Below are positions 43,242 to 51,578 of a DNA stretch of 64,000 nucleotides, one piece after another (position 1 is the first letter of the stretch; each line of letters opens with the position of its first letter). The position numbers and the translations under genes were made by a program. Under the pieces are notes generated by a model. It saw nothing but the letters and a program-made list of their open reading frames with translations, was not told the DNA's origin and made no database searches. This stretch comes from Parvularculaceae bacterium (GTDB lineage: Bacteria; Pseudomonadota; Alphaproteobacteria; Caulobacterales; Parvularculaceae): assembly GCA_021776475.1 (NCBI GenBank), contig JAJFFV010000005.1:434001-498000 (forward strand), given 5' to 3'.

Positions 43242-43667
43242 ATGAGGCTTTTTATATTTACCTGCGTTTCAGGCCTTTTTTTGAACGCTTCAGCAATTGC
43301 CGGCCCGCTTGATGTGAACGGGTTGTGGCTGACGCAATCGCGCAGTGCCCATATTGAAGTTGCTGATTGTGGCGATGGCACCCCCTGCGGCACGCTTGTC
43401 TGGATTGACTTCAAAGCAGGCGACAGCGGGCTCGATGATCGCAATCCTGATACAACACTGCACACTCGCCCGTTGCTCGGATTGCTCATGCTCCGTGAAT
43501 TCAAGGAAGGCGGATCGTCGTGGCGCGGCGGCAAGATTTATGATCCAGAGAAAGGCAAGACCTACCGCTCCAACCTGAAATTGAAGAAAGATGACACACT
43601 ACAGGTCAAGGGATGTGTCGGTCCGATTTGTCAGGCGCAGATTTGGACACGCGTCAGCACTGAGTAA
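43242..43667 (+). CDS. DUF2147 domain-containing exported protein
   Basis: A 141-residue protein with a signal peptide (MRLFIFTCVSGLFLNASAIA) and the DUF2147 layout: GPLDVNGLWLTQSRSAHIEVADCGDGTPCGTLVWIDF, PLLGLLMLREFKEGGSSWRGGKIYDPEKGKTYRSNLKLK and LQVKGCVGPICQAQIWTRV. Cys pairs at the start and end are conserved. Function unknown; periplasmic lipocalin-like. GGAGG lies 6 bases before ATG 43242; an ATG at 43236 is too close to it. Confidence 0.88.
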   Translation: MRLFIFTCVSGLFLNASAIAGPLDVNGLWLTQSRSAHIEVADCGDGTPCGTLVWIDFKAGDSGLDDRNPDTTLHTRPLLGLLMLREFKEGGSSWRGGKIYDPEKGKTYRSNLKLKKDDTLQVKGCVGPICQAQIWTRVSTE

Positions 43668-43686
43668 CCAGCAAAGCGCACCCAAT

Positions 43687-44043
43687 ATGCTTGAAACCTC
43701 CAACCTGCGCAAAGTTCTCCTGGCCCTGGAACAACGCCTTCTCGACCCTGCGGTTCGCAGATCACCCGATCTTGCAGCAGAACTGCTTGCGGATGACTTT
43801 GTCGAAATTGGCAGTTCCGGGAGAACTTTTGACAAAACGGCAATACTGGATCTGTTCACGCTAGAGGAGCAAAATCCGTCTGTACTCACCATTATTGATT
43901 TTAGTGTAAGGTGCCTGTCATCGTCGATCGTCCTTGCCACCTATCAAATTCCTGAAACTAGGAGCAAAAGAAGCTCTCTTTGGAAGTTATGCGGAAGCCA
44001 ATGGCAGATCGTGTTCCACCAGGGAACAATCGTCCCAGGTTGA
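43687..44043 (+). CDS. DUF4440 (NTF2-like) domain protein
   Basis: A 118-residue protein with the DUF4440 pattern: LLALEQRLLDPAVRRSPDLAAELLADDFVEIGSSGRTFDKTAILDLF, SSIVLATYQIPE and LWKLCGSQWQIVFHQGTIVPG. Cone-shaped NTF2-like fold; ligand unknown. It follows DUF2147 by 19 bases. Confidence 0.85.
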   Translation: MLETSNLRKVLLALEQRLLDPAVRRSPDLAAELLADDFVEIGSSGRTFDKTAILDLFTLEEQNPSVLTIIDFSVRCLSSSIVLATYQIPETRSKRSSLWKLCGSQWQIVFHQGTIVPG

Positions 44044-44373
44044 CACCTGCATCGATTGTACCTGCTCCAAACCATGCAGTAGTGTTCCGTATGCTCCAGC
44101 CAGTATGCGCCATAGCCGAGAGAAATGGCTTCCAGTGTTTTTGCCGGATTTTTTTGATACCGGATTTTTTTGCGCACTCAGGACAATCATATCCGAATTC
44201 TGGGCCGTGTCTGGTTAGCTGTTGGTCTGCTTGTGCTCCTTGGCTCGGTTTCTGAGCTCATCCATTGCTCCATCGCTGTTGACCGAATTGATCCTCTTTC
44301 CCGCGCTGGGCTTTTGGCTGTTTTGTGCCAGGCATATGCGCCGTTAACACCGTGCATATATGACCGTGATGGA
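44044..44373. other. 330-base intergenic region with a hydrophobic open piece
   Basis: On the plus strand the frame from 44170 reads RVWLAVGLLVLLGSVSELIH before running into the antisense of the marR gene. It could be a fragment of a membrane protein, but has no ribosome site or homology. No terminator seen. Confidence 0.25.
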
Positions 44374-44856
44374 TTATTTATTGGTTTTTCTCTGCTCAAG
44401 AAAAACCCGCATGCGTGTCAGCGCCGGCAACAATCCATCCAAATCAACAAATGGTGCCTCTGCCTTTACCATCTCAAAATACGGATCCAGGGCACGAACA
44501 GCCTTGTTCCTGACCGCGCGTCCGCTGCGAGTTACCCGGACACGTTTCAGGCGCCGGTCCTCCGTATCCGGTACAAACGTCGAATAGCCTTTCGCCTCGA
44601 GCCGCTTCAAGGTTGATGACATCGTCGGCTGTGTCACCTGAAAGGCGTCAGCAAGCTCACCGATGGTTTCCTGCGCCTCAAGGCGCATCAAGCGATTCAA
44701 CACACCGAACTGGGCCTGCGTCAAACCGTCCGGCATATGTTTTTCAAACTCATTGCCGGCCATATGGGCAATCATATCGATCTCGGTCATGACTTTGAAA
44801 AATGTCGAATCCCCAGGCACGCCTGGACTTGTCGGTACTCGCTCATCCTTGCTCAT
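44374..44856 (-). CDS. MarR family transcriptional regulator (paired with Acg-type nitroreductase)
   Basis: A 160-residue MarR protein: GLTQAQFGVLNRLMRLEAQETIGELADAFQVTQPTMSSTLKRLEAKGYSTFVPDTEDRRLKRVRVTRSG, with the HTH and wing complete. Its ATG overlaps the stop of the upstream nitroreductase gene (ATGA), so the two are one operon and the regulator is the second gene. The perfect palindrome at 46037-46048 upstream of the operon is its probable operator. Confidence 0.9.
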   Translation of the reverse strand: MSKDERVPTSPGVPGDSTFFKVMTEIDMIAHMAGNEFEKHMPDGLTQAQFGVLNRLMRLEAQETIGELADAFQVTQPTMSSTLKRLEAKGYSTFVPDTEDRRLKRVRVTRSGRAVRNKAVRALDPYFEMVKAEAPFVDLDGLLPALTRMRVFLEQRKTNK

Positions 44857-46013
44857 GCCGCGTCAATGATCCTTGTAGTGAGTGGCCAGCGCGGCGCAGG
44901 CGCAGGGAACTTTGCATATCCAAACCGAAACAAGCCTTGAAGGCGGGCCGGTGTCGATACGCCCGTAAAGTCGTGAATTTTCGCAAACTGTCCACGCATT
45001 TCTGGGAACTCTTGCAACACTTGGCTGAGCGGGTGCATCGCGAGGCCTTCCAGCGTCGCTGCGAGTTGCAGGCGAACCCAATCGGCACCAGTCTTCAACT
45101 GATCCAGGCGCGAATTGCCAGTGGTTGAAAGCCAGCCAAACGCCATCGCAGTATCGATCGCACCATTATAAAAGTTATTCCCCTCCTCAAACGCTCGCGA
45201 TTCAGGGTCGTCAAACTTTTCGCGTGTGAGAATGCCTGCGGTACTCAACGCTTCCATCACAGGACCGTGCAACGAGATACCATCCGGTTTGGCATTGACT
45301 TCCTTTTGCCCGATGCGCGTAAGCTCAGTGCTTTCGTGATGCGTGCGCGGTGTGCTGGCTTCAATGTACCAACCGTCGCGACATATCTGCTTGATTTCTG
45401 CTACTTGCTCCTCATTATTGGTCCAGCCATATTTGGTGTTGTCGGCACCTACTGCCCGGCCGATCTTGGTCAGCATGCCGTCGGTGACTGGCCGATCCTG
45501 ATCAAACGGCGTGCGCACAGTCCGGCGATCCAGCACGGCGCCAAACAGCGGATCCTGATCGATATTTTCCCGCCGGACAAACGTGACGTTTGCAACAGGT
45601 CTTGTATCGAGCCTCGGATGTGGCTCACCGTCTCGAAACGGCGTTATTTCGAGATCATACCCTTGTGCTGCTGCTGCTTGGCGCAACAGCTCCAGGAACG
45701 CGCCGAGCCCGATCACGATCTGCCGGTTTGGCGGGTCAGTCTCAGGCAACAGCCGGTTCATGTCACAAAACAGCGTAAGCTGATCATCTCCCTCAAGACG
45801 CACCAGCCACGGCTGGCGGTTATGCGGGTTTGGCGCCAACACAGCGTATGACAAGGCATCGAGCCGTGGATCGCCAAAGCCCTGCCCTGCATCTCTCCAA
45901 GGTTGCCGGGCCACCGTCAGATCCGAATGCAGTGTCTTAAAAAGTGCCGCAGCCCCCCCGAGCAAGACAATGCTTGCCCCTCCGGTCATCAATAATTTGC
46001 GTCGTGAAACCAT
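44853..46013 (-). CDS. Acg-family FMN-binding nitroreductase-like protein with Tat-like signal
   Basis: A 386-residue protein. The N terminus VSRRKLLMTGGASIVLLGGAAAL resembles a Tat or uncleaved membrane signal. The body follows the Acg nitroreductase-like family: LDALSYAVLAPNPHNRQPWLVRL (FMN phosphate-binding region), ETDPPNRQIVIGLGAFLELLRQAAAAQGY, DRRTVRTPFDQD and a second nitroreductase half (ADWVRLQLAATLEGLAMHPLSQVLQEFPEMR). In mycobacteria Acg sequesters flavin. A MarR partner and the exported N terminus suggest a stress-inducible function. GGAGGTGA lies just before ATG 46013. Confidence 0.88.
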   Translation of the reverse strand: MVSRRKLLMTGGASIVLLGGAAALFKTLHSDLTVARQPWRDAGQGFGDPRLDALSYAVLAPNPHNRQPWLVRLEGDDQLTLFCDMNRLLPETDPPNRQIVIGLGAFLELLRQAAAAQGYDLEITPFRDGEPHPRLDTRPVANVTFVRRENIDQDPLFGAVLDRRTVRTPFDQDRPVTDGMLTKIGRAVGADNTKYGWTNNEEQVAEIKQICRDGWYIEASTPRTHHESTELTRIGQKEVNAKPDGISLHGPVMEALSTAGILTREKFDDPESRAFEEGNNFYNGAIDTAMAFGWLSTTGNSRLDQLKTGADWVRLQLAATLEGLAMHPLSQVLQEFPEMRGQFAKIHDFTGVSTPARLQGLFRFGYAKFPAPAPRWPLTTRIIDAA

Positions 46014-46036
46014 GTTCACCTCCATCGTGATATTAC

Positions 46037-46048
46037 ATAGATATCTAT
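46037..46048. promoter_or_regulatory. Palindromic operator ATAGATATCTAT upstream of the Acg-marR operon
   Basis: A perfect 12-bp palindrome in an AT-rich stretch 23 bases before the operon start. This is a typical MarR-type site and its position fits autorepression. Confidence 0.6.
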
Positions 46049-46156
46049 TTAATTGATGTCAATATACTTACCCCGAACGGGCCCGCCCATAGTTGACGTT
46101 TGCGCTCAGGCGGTTATGTCGTAGGCATTGATTTGCTGATAGAGAGAGGACCAATC

Positions 46157-46759
46157 ATGTCTGTAACCCTGCCCGCGCTGCCTTATAGCGAAGACGCCCT
46201 GAGCCCCCATATTTCCGCCAACACGCTTTCTTTTCACTACGGCAAACACCATCAGGCCTATGTCGACAACCTCAACAAAATGATCCACGGCACTGCACAT
46301 GACGATGCGAGCCTTGAAGACATCATCCAGGCGAGTGCCGGTAAAGCGGAGATGGCTGGCATTTTCAATAACGCCGCCCAGATCTGGAACCACACCTTTT
46401 ACTGGCATTCCATGAGCCCGAATGGCGGCGGCGGTCCCAACGGTAAAGTCGCCGAGCTGATCAACCGCGATCTCGGGTCTTATGACGATTTCAAAACCGC
46501 CTTTGCCGGCGCAGGCGCGACCCAGTTTGGGTCCGGCTGGGCCTGGCTCGTCTCCAACAAAGGCAAACTCGAAGTGCGCAAGACGCCGAACGCCGAGACG
46601 CCGTTGACCGAAAAAGGCGTTACACCCCTCTTGACGATGGACGTCTGGGAACACGCTTATTATCTCGACTTCCAGAACAAGCGTCCGGTTTATATCAGCA
46701 GCTTCCTCGACAATCTGGTCAACTGGGATTTTGCCAACAAGAACCTCGCTAATGCCTGA
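46157..46759 (+). CDS. sodB: Iron superoxide dismutase
   Basis: A 200-residue Fe/Mn-[39 protein letters not shown] (metal His26 region and gateway), [11 protein letters not shown] (metal His), [15 protein letters not shown] (iron-type Gln in [10 protein letters not shown]) and [31 protein letters not shown] (metal Asp and His). The GATQFGSGW form and the length indicate the iron enzyme. Cytosolic by absence of a signal. ATG 46157 has AGAGAGGA 6 bases upstream. It is followed by a clear terminator. Confidence 0.96.
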   Translation: MSVTLPALPYSEDALSPHISANTLSFHYGKHHQAYVDNLNKMIHGTAHDDASLEDIIQASAGKAEMAGIFNNAAQIWNHTFYWHSMSPNGGGGPNGKVAELINRDLGSYDDFKTAFAGAGATQFGSGWAWLVSNKGKLEVRKTPNAETPLTEKGVTPLLTMDVWEHAYYLDFQNKRPVYISSFLDNLVNWDFANKNLANA

Positions 46760-46782
46760 CACAGTCTGAAATGCAGATAGCA

Positions 46783-46810
46783 AAACCCCGGCCTCTGTGC
46801 CGGGTTTTTT
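46783..46810 (+). terminator. Terminator after sodB
   Basis: CCCGGC (46787-46792), loop CTCTGT, GCCGGG (46799-46804) and then TTTTTT (46805-46810). Confidence 0.85.
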
Positions 46811-46939
46811 GTGATCGCGAAATCATCGGCTCAGGTGCCCGTTAATATTTTGTTGTTTTTTTGTTGACATAAATAACCGTTGAGGTGAAATGTCACTCTG
46901 GTACGGAAATAAATCCGTGTAAGTAAAATTGAAGATCTG

Positions 46940-47044
46940 ATGAAACATCTAATGCCACTTCTTGGATATATTGCGCCGATGCCGGCAATCGGCATTCGAG
47001 TGATCCGTCGCGATGCGCAACCGGGAGCCTGGAACCAGATGTAG
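46940..47044 (+). CDS. Possible 34-residue small protein before a terminator
   Basis: Reads MKHLMPLLGYIAPMPAIGIR then VIRRDAQPGAWNQM and stops 29 bases before the terminator at 47073. The upstream region has TTGACA at 46864-46869 but only a weak -10. No clear ribosome site. It may be a small protein or part of a small RNA that ends at the terminator. Confidence 0.3.
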   Translation: MKHLMPLLGYIAPMPAIGIRVIRRDAQPGAWNQM

Positions 47045-47072
47045 CTACCACCTCATCAAAGAAAATTCCAAG

Positions 47073-47102
47073 CCCTCCCGGTCCAGCTGCGGAGGGTTTT
47101 TT
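47073..47102 (+). terminator. Intrinsic terminator upstream of the crystallin J1-like gene
   Basis: CCCTCC (47073-47078) and GGAGGG (47091-47096) followed by TTTTTT (47097-47102). It ends a transcript from the 46811-47072 region, separate from sodB, which has its own terminator. Confidence 0.75.
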
Positions 47103-47125
47103 GTTGTGAAAAAAGGATAGGAAAA

Positions 47126-47542
47126 ATGAAGCTTTGGCGACCGATTGGTGAACAGGAACTTGGCAAGATCGAAGCATCAGGCATGCGCGCGTTCCCGGTC
47201 ACCACCCGCCATGAACCAATCTTTTTTCCGGTCCATAGCTTCGAATACGCCGACAAGATTGCGCGCAGCTGGAATTCTGTGGAGGAAGATTATCAGTTTC
47301 TGAAATTTATTGTGATGTTTAGTCTCACCGATAAATTCCTTGCCCGCTACGCCACCCAATCAGCCTGCGAAGGCAGATACGTAGAGTACTGGATACCGCC
47401 GGAAGACCTTGACGAGGTGAACGAAAACATCATCGGACAGATAGAAGTCGTCGCGGAATACAAGAAAGCGAGCAGGATTTCGCGTCCGGTACATGCAGCA
47501 ATCCATGATGCAGATTTGGAGAATGTCCTGCTTTCAGCATAA
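47126..47542 (+). CDS. 'ADP-ribosylation/crystallin J1'-annotated small protein
   Basis: A 138-residue protein that matches, from memory, the family often named ADP-ribosylation/crystallin J1: KLWRPIGEQELGKIEASGMRAFP at the start, PIFFPVHSFEYADKIARSWNSVEEDY, then FLARYATQSACEGRYVEYWIPPEDLDEVNENIIGQIEVVAEY. The name is historical and no enzymatic function is established. AAAAGGA lies 9 bases before the ATG. Confidence 0.75.
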   Translation: MKLWRPIGEQELGKIEASGMRAFPVTTRHEPIFFPVHSFEYADKIARSWNSVEEDYQFLKFIVMFSLTDKFLARYATQSACEGRYVEYWIPPEDLDEVNENIIGQIEVVAEYKKASRISRPVHAAIHDADLENVLLSA

Positions 47543-47601
47543 AAGCAGGCTCGCAATACACATATCGACGCTCTAACAAACGGCGCAAATGCAATACTGA
47601 G

Positions 47602-48621
47602 TCAGGTTGATCTGGATGCAGTCAACAAACGCAACAAATCAGCACCCGCCAGCTCCGGCGATTGCCCGACGGTGAACGCCTCTTTCACCAACCGCATGAT
47701 GGCCTCGTTTACGGGCGTTGCAACCCCAACCTCGCGGCCAAGATCCACAATCGCGCCGTTGATATAATCGATTTCCGGTTCACGGCCAGCCTGCAGATCT
47801 TCCCACATGGAAGAGCGGGCTTTTTCATCAATCTTTGATAACCCTTTGGCGATCCGTAGCAGAATAAAATTTGGCAGCCCTATGATTTTTGAAAACAGAA
47901 CAGGGTCCAGTTCGCCTGACGCTACGGGCTCAATGCCGGCGGCCTTCAATACGCGCCTACCCTCCTTGATGCTCATCGCCCAGACGCGACGATAGTTGAT
48001 ATCAAAAAGCTCATCTTTTAACGGCACGCCTGACAACATATTAAGCGCATTGTTGAGGTTGATCAGCAGCTTGCCCCACAAGATGCCCTCAATATTGCGC
48101 CGCTGAACAGTATCAAGACCCGTATCATTCATGGCGCTGACAACGGCTTCGGTTTCCGACATTTCTTCAACGATCAACCCGCCCGGCACGCCGCGATGAA
48201 AATGTCCCGCACCCAAATTAACGACGTTGTACGCCACCATGCCGCCAGCTATCGTCCAGCCTGGCAACAATTCGCGCAACGTGCTGGCATTGGAAACGCC
48301 GTTCTGCAGGCTGATAACAATCGCGCCTGGCTTTCCGTGCAAACGGATCGCCTGCGCCGCTTCGGCGCTTGCCATGCTTTTGACACAGACCAGAATAACG
48401 TCAGCCTCGCTCAAGACTTCGGGATCGATTGAGAAACGAACCTTGTCCGCCGGGATGGTGTCGCTGGCACCTTCATAGTCGGTCAGTTTCAGCCCATGTA
48501 CACCTAGTACGTCCGCCATGCGCGGTCGGCCCACAAAAACGACATCTGCACCGCCATTGATCAGCTTGCCACCCGCATAACAGCCGACAGATCCGGCTCC
48601 AAAAACCGCGAACACCGTCAT
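47602..48621 (-). CDS. panE: 2-dehydropantoate 2-reductase
   Basis: A 339-residue NADPH-dependent reductase: FAVFGAGSVGCYAGGKLINGGADVVFVGRP (Rossmann), VKSMASAEAAQAIRLHGKPGAIVISLQNGVSN (LQNG motif), GLDTVQRRNIEGILWGKLLINLNNALNMLSG (catalytic Lys in WGKLLINL) and SSMWEDLQAGREPEIDYINGAIVDLG. It reduces ketopantoate to pantoate for CoA synthesis. ApbA/PanE paralogues exist for other 2-oxoacids. Its ATG overlaps the upstream hydrolase stop by four bases. Confidence 0.9.
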   Translation of the reverse strand: MTVFAVFGAGSVGCYAGGKLINGGADVVFVGRPRMADVLGVHGLKLTDYEGASDTIPADKVRFSIDPEVLSEADVILVCVKSMASAEAAQAIRLHGKPGAIVISLQNGVSNASTLRELLPGWTIAGGMVAYNVVNLGAGHFHRGVPGGLIVEEMSETEAVVSAMNDTGLDTVQRRNIEGILWGKLLINLNNALNMLSGVPLKDELFDINYRRVWAMSIKEGRRVLKAAGIEPVASGELDPVLFSKIIGLPNFILLRIAKGLSKIDEKARSSMWEDLQAGREPEIDYINGAIVDLGREVGVATPVNEAIMRLVKEAFTVGQSPELAGADLLRLLTASRST

Positions 48622-49697
48622 TGGCCCGCGCCTTCAATATAAAAGAACATGGCATCGAGTGCAGCGAACAGAGATCGCCGCGTTGGCTCAGGTTCTGAAA
48701 TCGTGCAGTGGCCGGAATCTTCAAGCACGAACACAGTGCATTTGGGAAACTGCCTCTTGCAAAGCTCCGTTGACAGATCAGCCTCGACAATCGTGTCACT
48801 ATCCCCTGTCGCAACGAAAACCGGCAATTCGATTTCTTCAAGATATGCCGGTTTTGTAATGTGCTCCGTTGATTCCATAATCTCGCCGAGCCACTGGTTT
48901 GTTACCCCGCCAACCCGCAACTCTGGCCGCACCGTGTAGAGTGTGTCCTTGAGGTGAATGCGCTCAAGATTTTCGCCGCAATAGTTCCCTTGCTCAAAAT
49001 CAGTTCGGTAAGGTTGCCAGTCCTGCTGGCTCATGGCGTAGCGTTTTGAAAACCCCAGCGCCCGTGAAATATCCACGATCCGGCGGGTCAGGTTATACGA
49101 TTGATCGCCGGTCTTGATTTTGATGGCCGGCGTTGCCAAAAACAACCCGTCAATCGGCAAGTCGTGATCCCCAACCGCGCGCAAGGCAACGTGCCCACCA
49201 AAACTCTCCCCCATCAGGACGAGCGGCCCGTCGACTTCTTCGCGCACCTGACGCACAAAATCAGCTAAGTCATCCGAGTACACACTGAAATCTTCAACCC
49301 AGTGCTTTTCTGGGTTCTGCAGCATCCGCGCTGAGCCACCCTGGCCGCGTAAATCGAATCCATATACACGGTAATATCTCGTCAGCATTTCATGGTGATA
49401 ATCTGCATACATCTCCAGGGCGCCGGTAAAACCCGGTACGAAAATCACCGTGCCCCGAACAGGACCTTCAGGCGCGACCACGCCCCAGCGCATCTTGTTC
49501 CCGTCACCCGCCTCAAAGTAATCCCAGCGCCAGCCTTCCGGCATCGCCGTCAGGTTGCGGGTGCGATAGGCCGCCGCCGCCACGACATATTCAGCCGAAG
49601 GCTGATGCGGGTCATAGGCCGGCTGTGGCCAGGCAAGCGCAGCTATCCAGGCAAGCAGCGGCAGTGCGGCCAGTCCTAAAAAAACTTTCCTGATCAT
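48618..49697 (-). CDS. Alpha/beta hydrolase (monoglyceride lipase/lysophospholipase-like), membrane-anchored
   Basis: A 359-residue serine hydrolase with an N-terminal hydrophobic anchor (MIRKVFLGLAALPLLAWIAALAW). Domain marks are GTVIFVPGFTGALEMYADYHHEMLTRYYRVYGFDLRGQGGS (oxyanion region), VLMGESFGGHVALRA (nucleophile Ser in GESFGG), VATGDSDTIVEADL (Asp) and EDSGHCTISEPE (His). GAGGGGTGAG lies just before ATG 49697. It is coupled to panE. Substrates are probably esters of acylglycerol or phospholipid type. Confidence 0.87.
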   Translation of the reverse strand: MIRKVFLGLAALPLLAWIAALAWPQPAYDPHQPSAEYVVAAAAYRTRNLTAMPEGWRWDYFEAGDGNKMRWGVVAPEGPVRGTVIFVPGFTGALEMYADYHHEMLTRYYRVYGFDLRGQGGSARMLQNPEKHWVEDFSVYSDDLADFVRQVREEVDGPLVLMGESFGGHVALRAVGDHDLPIDGLFLATPAIKIKTGDQSYNLTRRIVDISRALGFSKRYAMSQQDWQPYRTDFEQGNYCGENLERIHLKDTLYTVRPELRVGGVTNQWLGEIMESTEHITKPAYLEEIELPVFVATGDSDTIVEADLSTELCKRQFPKCTVFVLEDSGHCTISEPEPTRRSLFAALDAMFFYIEGAGQ

Positions 49698-49793
49698 CTC
49701 ACCCCTCATGAATCGCGGCTTTGCCACGGACGCTACAGAAAAGGCGGCCGCCGGGGAAGCCGCCTCGGACAGCTCAAAAAGTCGCCGCCGCCT

Positions 49794-50084
49794 TTAAGAA
49801 CATCCCTCGACAATCACCACGTCGGCTTCAGCTGCGTCAAAGCGGAGTTTCGCCGCCGACTGGTAATCGCCCGACGCGTAACAAGCCTGCGCCGCCGCAT
49901 AGTCAGGAAACTCAACGATCACATGGCGCTCCTTGAGCGCACCTTCCGACAGCTCCGACGTGCCGCCACGGGCGAGAAACCTGCCGCCAAATCGCTCGAC
50001 GATTGGCGTGTCGAGCCGCACATATTCCTGGAAGCGTCCAGCATTATGTACCGTGACGTGCAGGATCCAATAGCCCTTAGCCAT
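49794..50084 (-). CDS. DUF1330 domain-containing protein
   Basis: A 96-residue protein of the dimeric alpha/beta-barrel DUF1330 group: MAKGYWILHVTVHNAGRFQEYV, FGGRFLARGGTSELSEG, ERHVIVEFPDYAAAQACYASGDYQSA and the closing EADVVIVEG. Its ATG overlaps the FKBP stop by 8 bases, so it is translated as the second gene of that operon. Function unknown. Confidence 0.9.
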   Translation of the reverse strand: MAKGYWILHVTVHNAGRFQEYVRLDTPIVERFGGRFLARGGTSELSEGALKERHVIVEFPDYAAAQACYASGDYQSAAKLRFDAAEADVVIVEGCS

Positions 50085-51117
50085 TTTCCGGTGCACCCGG
50101 CTCTTTCACATCCACCAACTCGACGTCAAAGATCAATAATTCGTTCGGCCCAATCGGGCCTTTGCCATTGGGTCCATAGGCAAGCGACGGTGGGATAAAG
50201 AAGCGGTATTTGTCGCCCTCTTTCATCAGCTGAAGGCCTTCGGTCCAACCGGCGATCACGTTGGCCAGCGGGAAGGTCGTGGTCTCACCGCGTGAGTACG
50301 AGGAATCAAACTCCGTCCCATCGATTAGTTGCCCACGATAGTGCACTTCAACCCGGTCTGTTGCCGCCGGTGAAACCGAACCTGCACCAGTTTTCAACAC
50401 CTGATACTGCAGGCCGCTTTCGGTTACCTGAACACCGTCACTACCGGCGTTTTGGTCGAGGAAGGCCGTGGCCGTCGCGGCGTTTGCATCGCCCAACGCT
50501 TTGATTTTGGCCGCATAGCGCTCGGCGTTTGCCTGCTGGATTTCCTGCAGGCGCGCTTGATTGTCGGCCGCAATAATCTCGATCAGTTCAACTTCAAACG
50601 AAATCGCTTCATTCGGCCCAATCGTGCCATCACCCGTGCCATCTGCACCATAAGCGAGCGCTGGTGGCATAGTGAACTTCGCCTTGCCTCCCTCGCTCAT
50701 CAGCATCAGGCCTTCCTTCCAGCCGGGGATCACCTGATCAAGTGGAAAGGTCACTGATTCGTCACGTGCAACGGACGAATCGAACACGGTGCCATCCATC
50801 AGTGTACCGGTGTAATGCACCGTCACGAAGTCAGCCTCGCTAGGCTTCACGCCTTCACCATCAACAAGACTGATAAACTGCAAGCCCGATTCGGTCAGCG
50901 TGATCCCGGCAGTCTTGGCGTTCTTGGCGAGGAAATCTTCAGAACGTTTCAGCGCGGCAGCAGCCAGTGCCTCGGCACTTTCCTTTGCAGCCTTTTCTAC
51001 CTCCTCAACCGAAGGGATCGCCGCATCAGTTCCATCCACAGCTTCTTCAGCTTTTTGGCCGCACGCAGCCAGTGCCATGGCGCCGGCCCCCGCCAGCATA
51101 AGTGTTCTCATCGACAT
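50077..51117 (-). CDS. Tandem-FKBP peptidyl-prolyl isomerase lipoprotein
   Basis: A 346-residue lipoprotein with a signal ending in ALAAC, then an Ala/Glu-rich helical linker and two FKBP domains (about residues 85-175 and 245-335). Each has the VHYTGTL/VHYRGQL, FDSSV/FDSSY, VIPGWKEGL/VIAGWTEGL and LAYGADG/LAYGPNG active-site segments. Both look complete, so both could be active. FKBP lipoproteins assist folding at the periplasmic face. GAGGAG lies 6 bases before ATG 51117. Promoter sequences for this strand overlap the NrdR-like box region at 51213-51255. Confidence 0.92.
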   Translation of the reverse strand: MSMRTLMLAGAGAMALAACGQKAEEAVDGTDAAIPSVEEVEKAAKESAEALAAAALKRSEDFLAKNAKTAGITLTESGLQFISLVDGEGVKPSEADFVTVHYTGTLMDGTVFDSSVARDESVTFPLDQVIPGWKEGLMLMSEGGKAKFTMPPALAYGADGTGDGTIGPNEAISFEVELIEIIAADNQARLQEIQQANAERYAAKIKALGDANAATATAFLDQNAGSDGVQVTESGLQYQVLKTGAGSVSPAATDRVEVHYRGQLIDGTEFDSSYSRGETTTFPLANVIAGWTEGLQLMKEGDKYRFFIPPSLAYGPNGKGPIGPNELLIFDVELVDVKEPGAPENG

Positions 51118-51212
51118 GAAGTACTCCTCGAATAATAGCCTGGTCCGAACACCAGAACTTGATGAAATCGCGCGCACCATAGGGGGGATTGAGAACCGGG
51201 GGAACCGGCCAG

Positions 51213-51228
51213 TGACTAAATATAGTGT
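51213..51228. promoter_or_regulatory. NrdR-like box A
   Basis: TGACTAAATATAGTGT matches the NrdR consensus ACACTATATATAGTGT at 13 of 16 positions by my count. A weaker related sequence starts 27 bases downstream (51240). It lies 366 bases before nrdA and 96 before the divergent FKBP gene, so the gene it serves is unclear. Confidence 0.45.
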
Positions 51229-51404
51229 CATTTCCGAGCCTACTACATGTTGTGGTATGGCGTATCATTGATGAAAAAAATTCATACCTATCCGCAGCCG
51301 AAACGATATTGAAATTTCGCCGGGAAAAATTAACACAGCGCACTAAATGCGCCTATATTAAGACCCTGTTAATAAAAAACTCGCCCTATTCAACTTACAG
51401 CATA

Positions 51405-51433
51405 TTGACGAACCAACCATCTCCAGTCACTAT
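51405..51433 (+). promoter_or_regulatory. Candidate nrdA promoter
   Basis: TTGACG (51405-51410), a 17-base spacer and CACTAT (51428-51433). The -10 lies inside NrdR-like box C. The RNA leader would be about 140 bases. Confidence 0.45.
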
Positions 51434-51442
51434 ATGTTGTGT
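51427..51442. promoter_or_regulatory. NrdR-like box C over the nrdA promoter
   Basis: TCACTATATGTTGTGT matches the NrdR consensus at 13 of 16 positions. A weak partner lies 32 bases upstream (51395-51410), the usual spacing of NrdR box pairs. NrdR represses ribonucleotide reductase genes when dATP is high. Confidence 0.55.
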
Positions 51443-51578
51443 CAGACGGGAATTCTGACCCCATTCAGGAACCAACAGAATGCCGCACTGGAAGCGGAGG
51501 ATCGCCTCTTTCCGGCAAGGGATATCTGCGCCTTGAGCAGGGATAAAAAGAAACGCAAGATATAGGGACGAGTACAAG

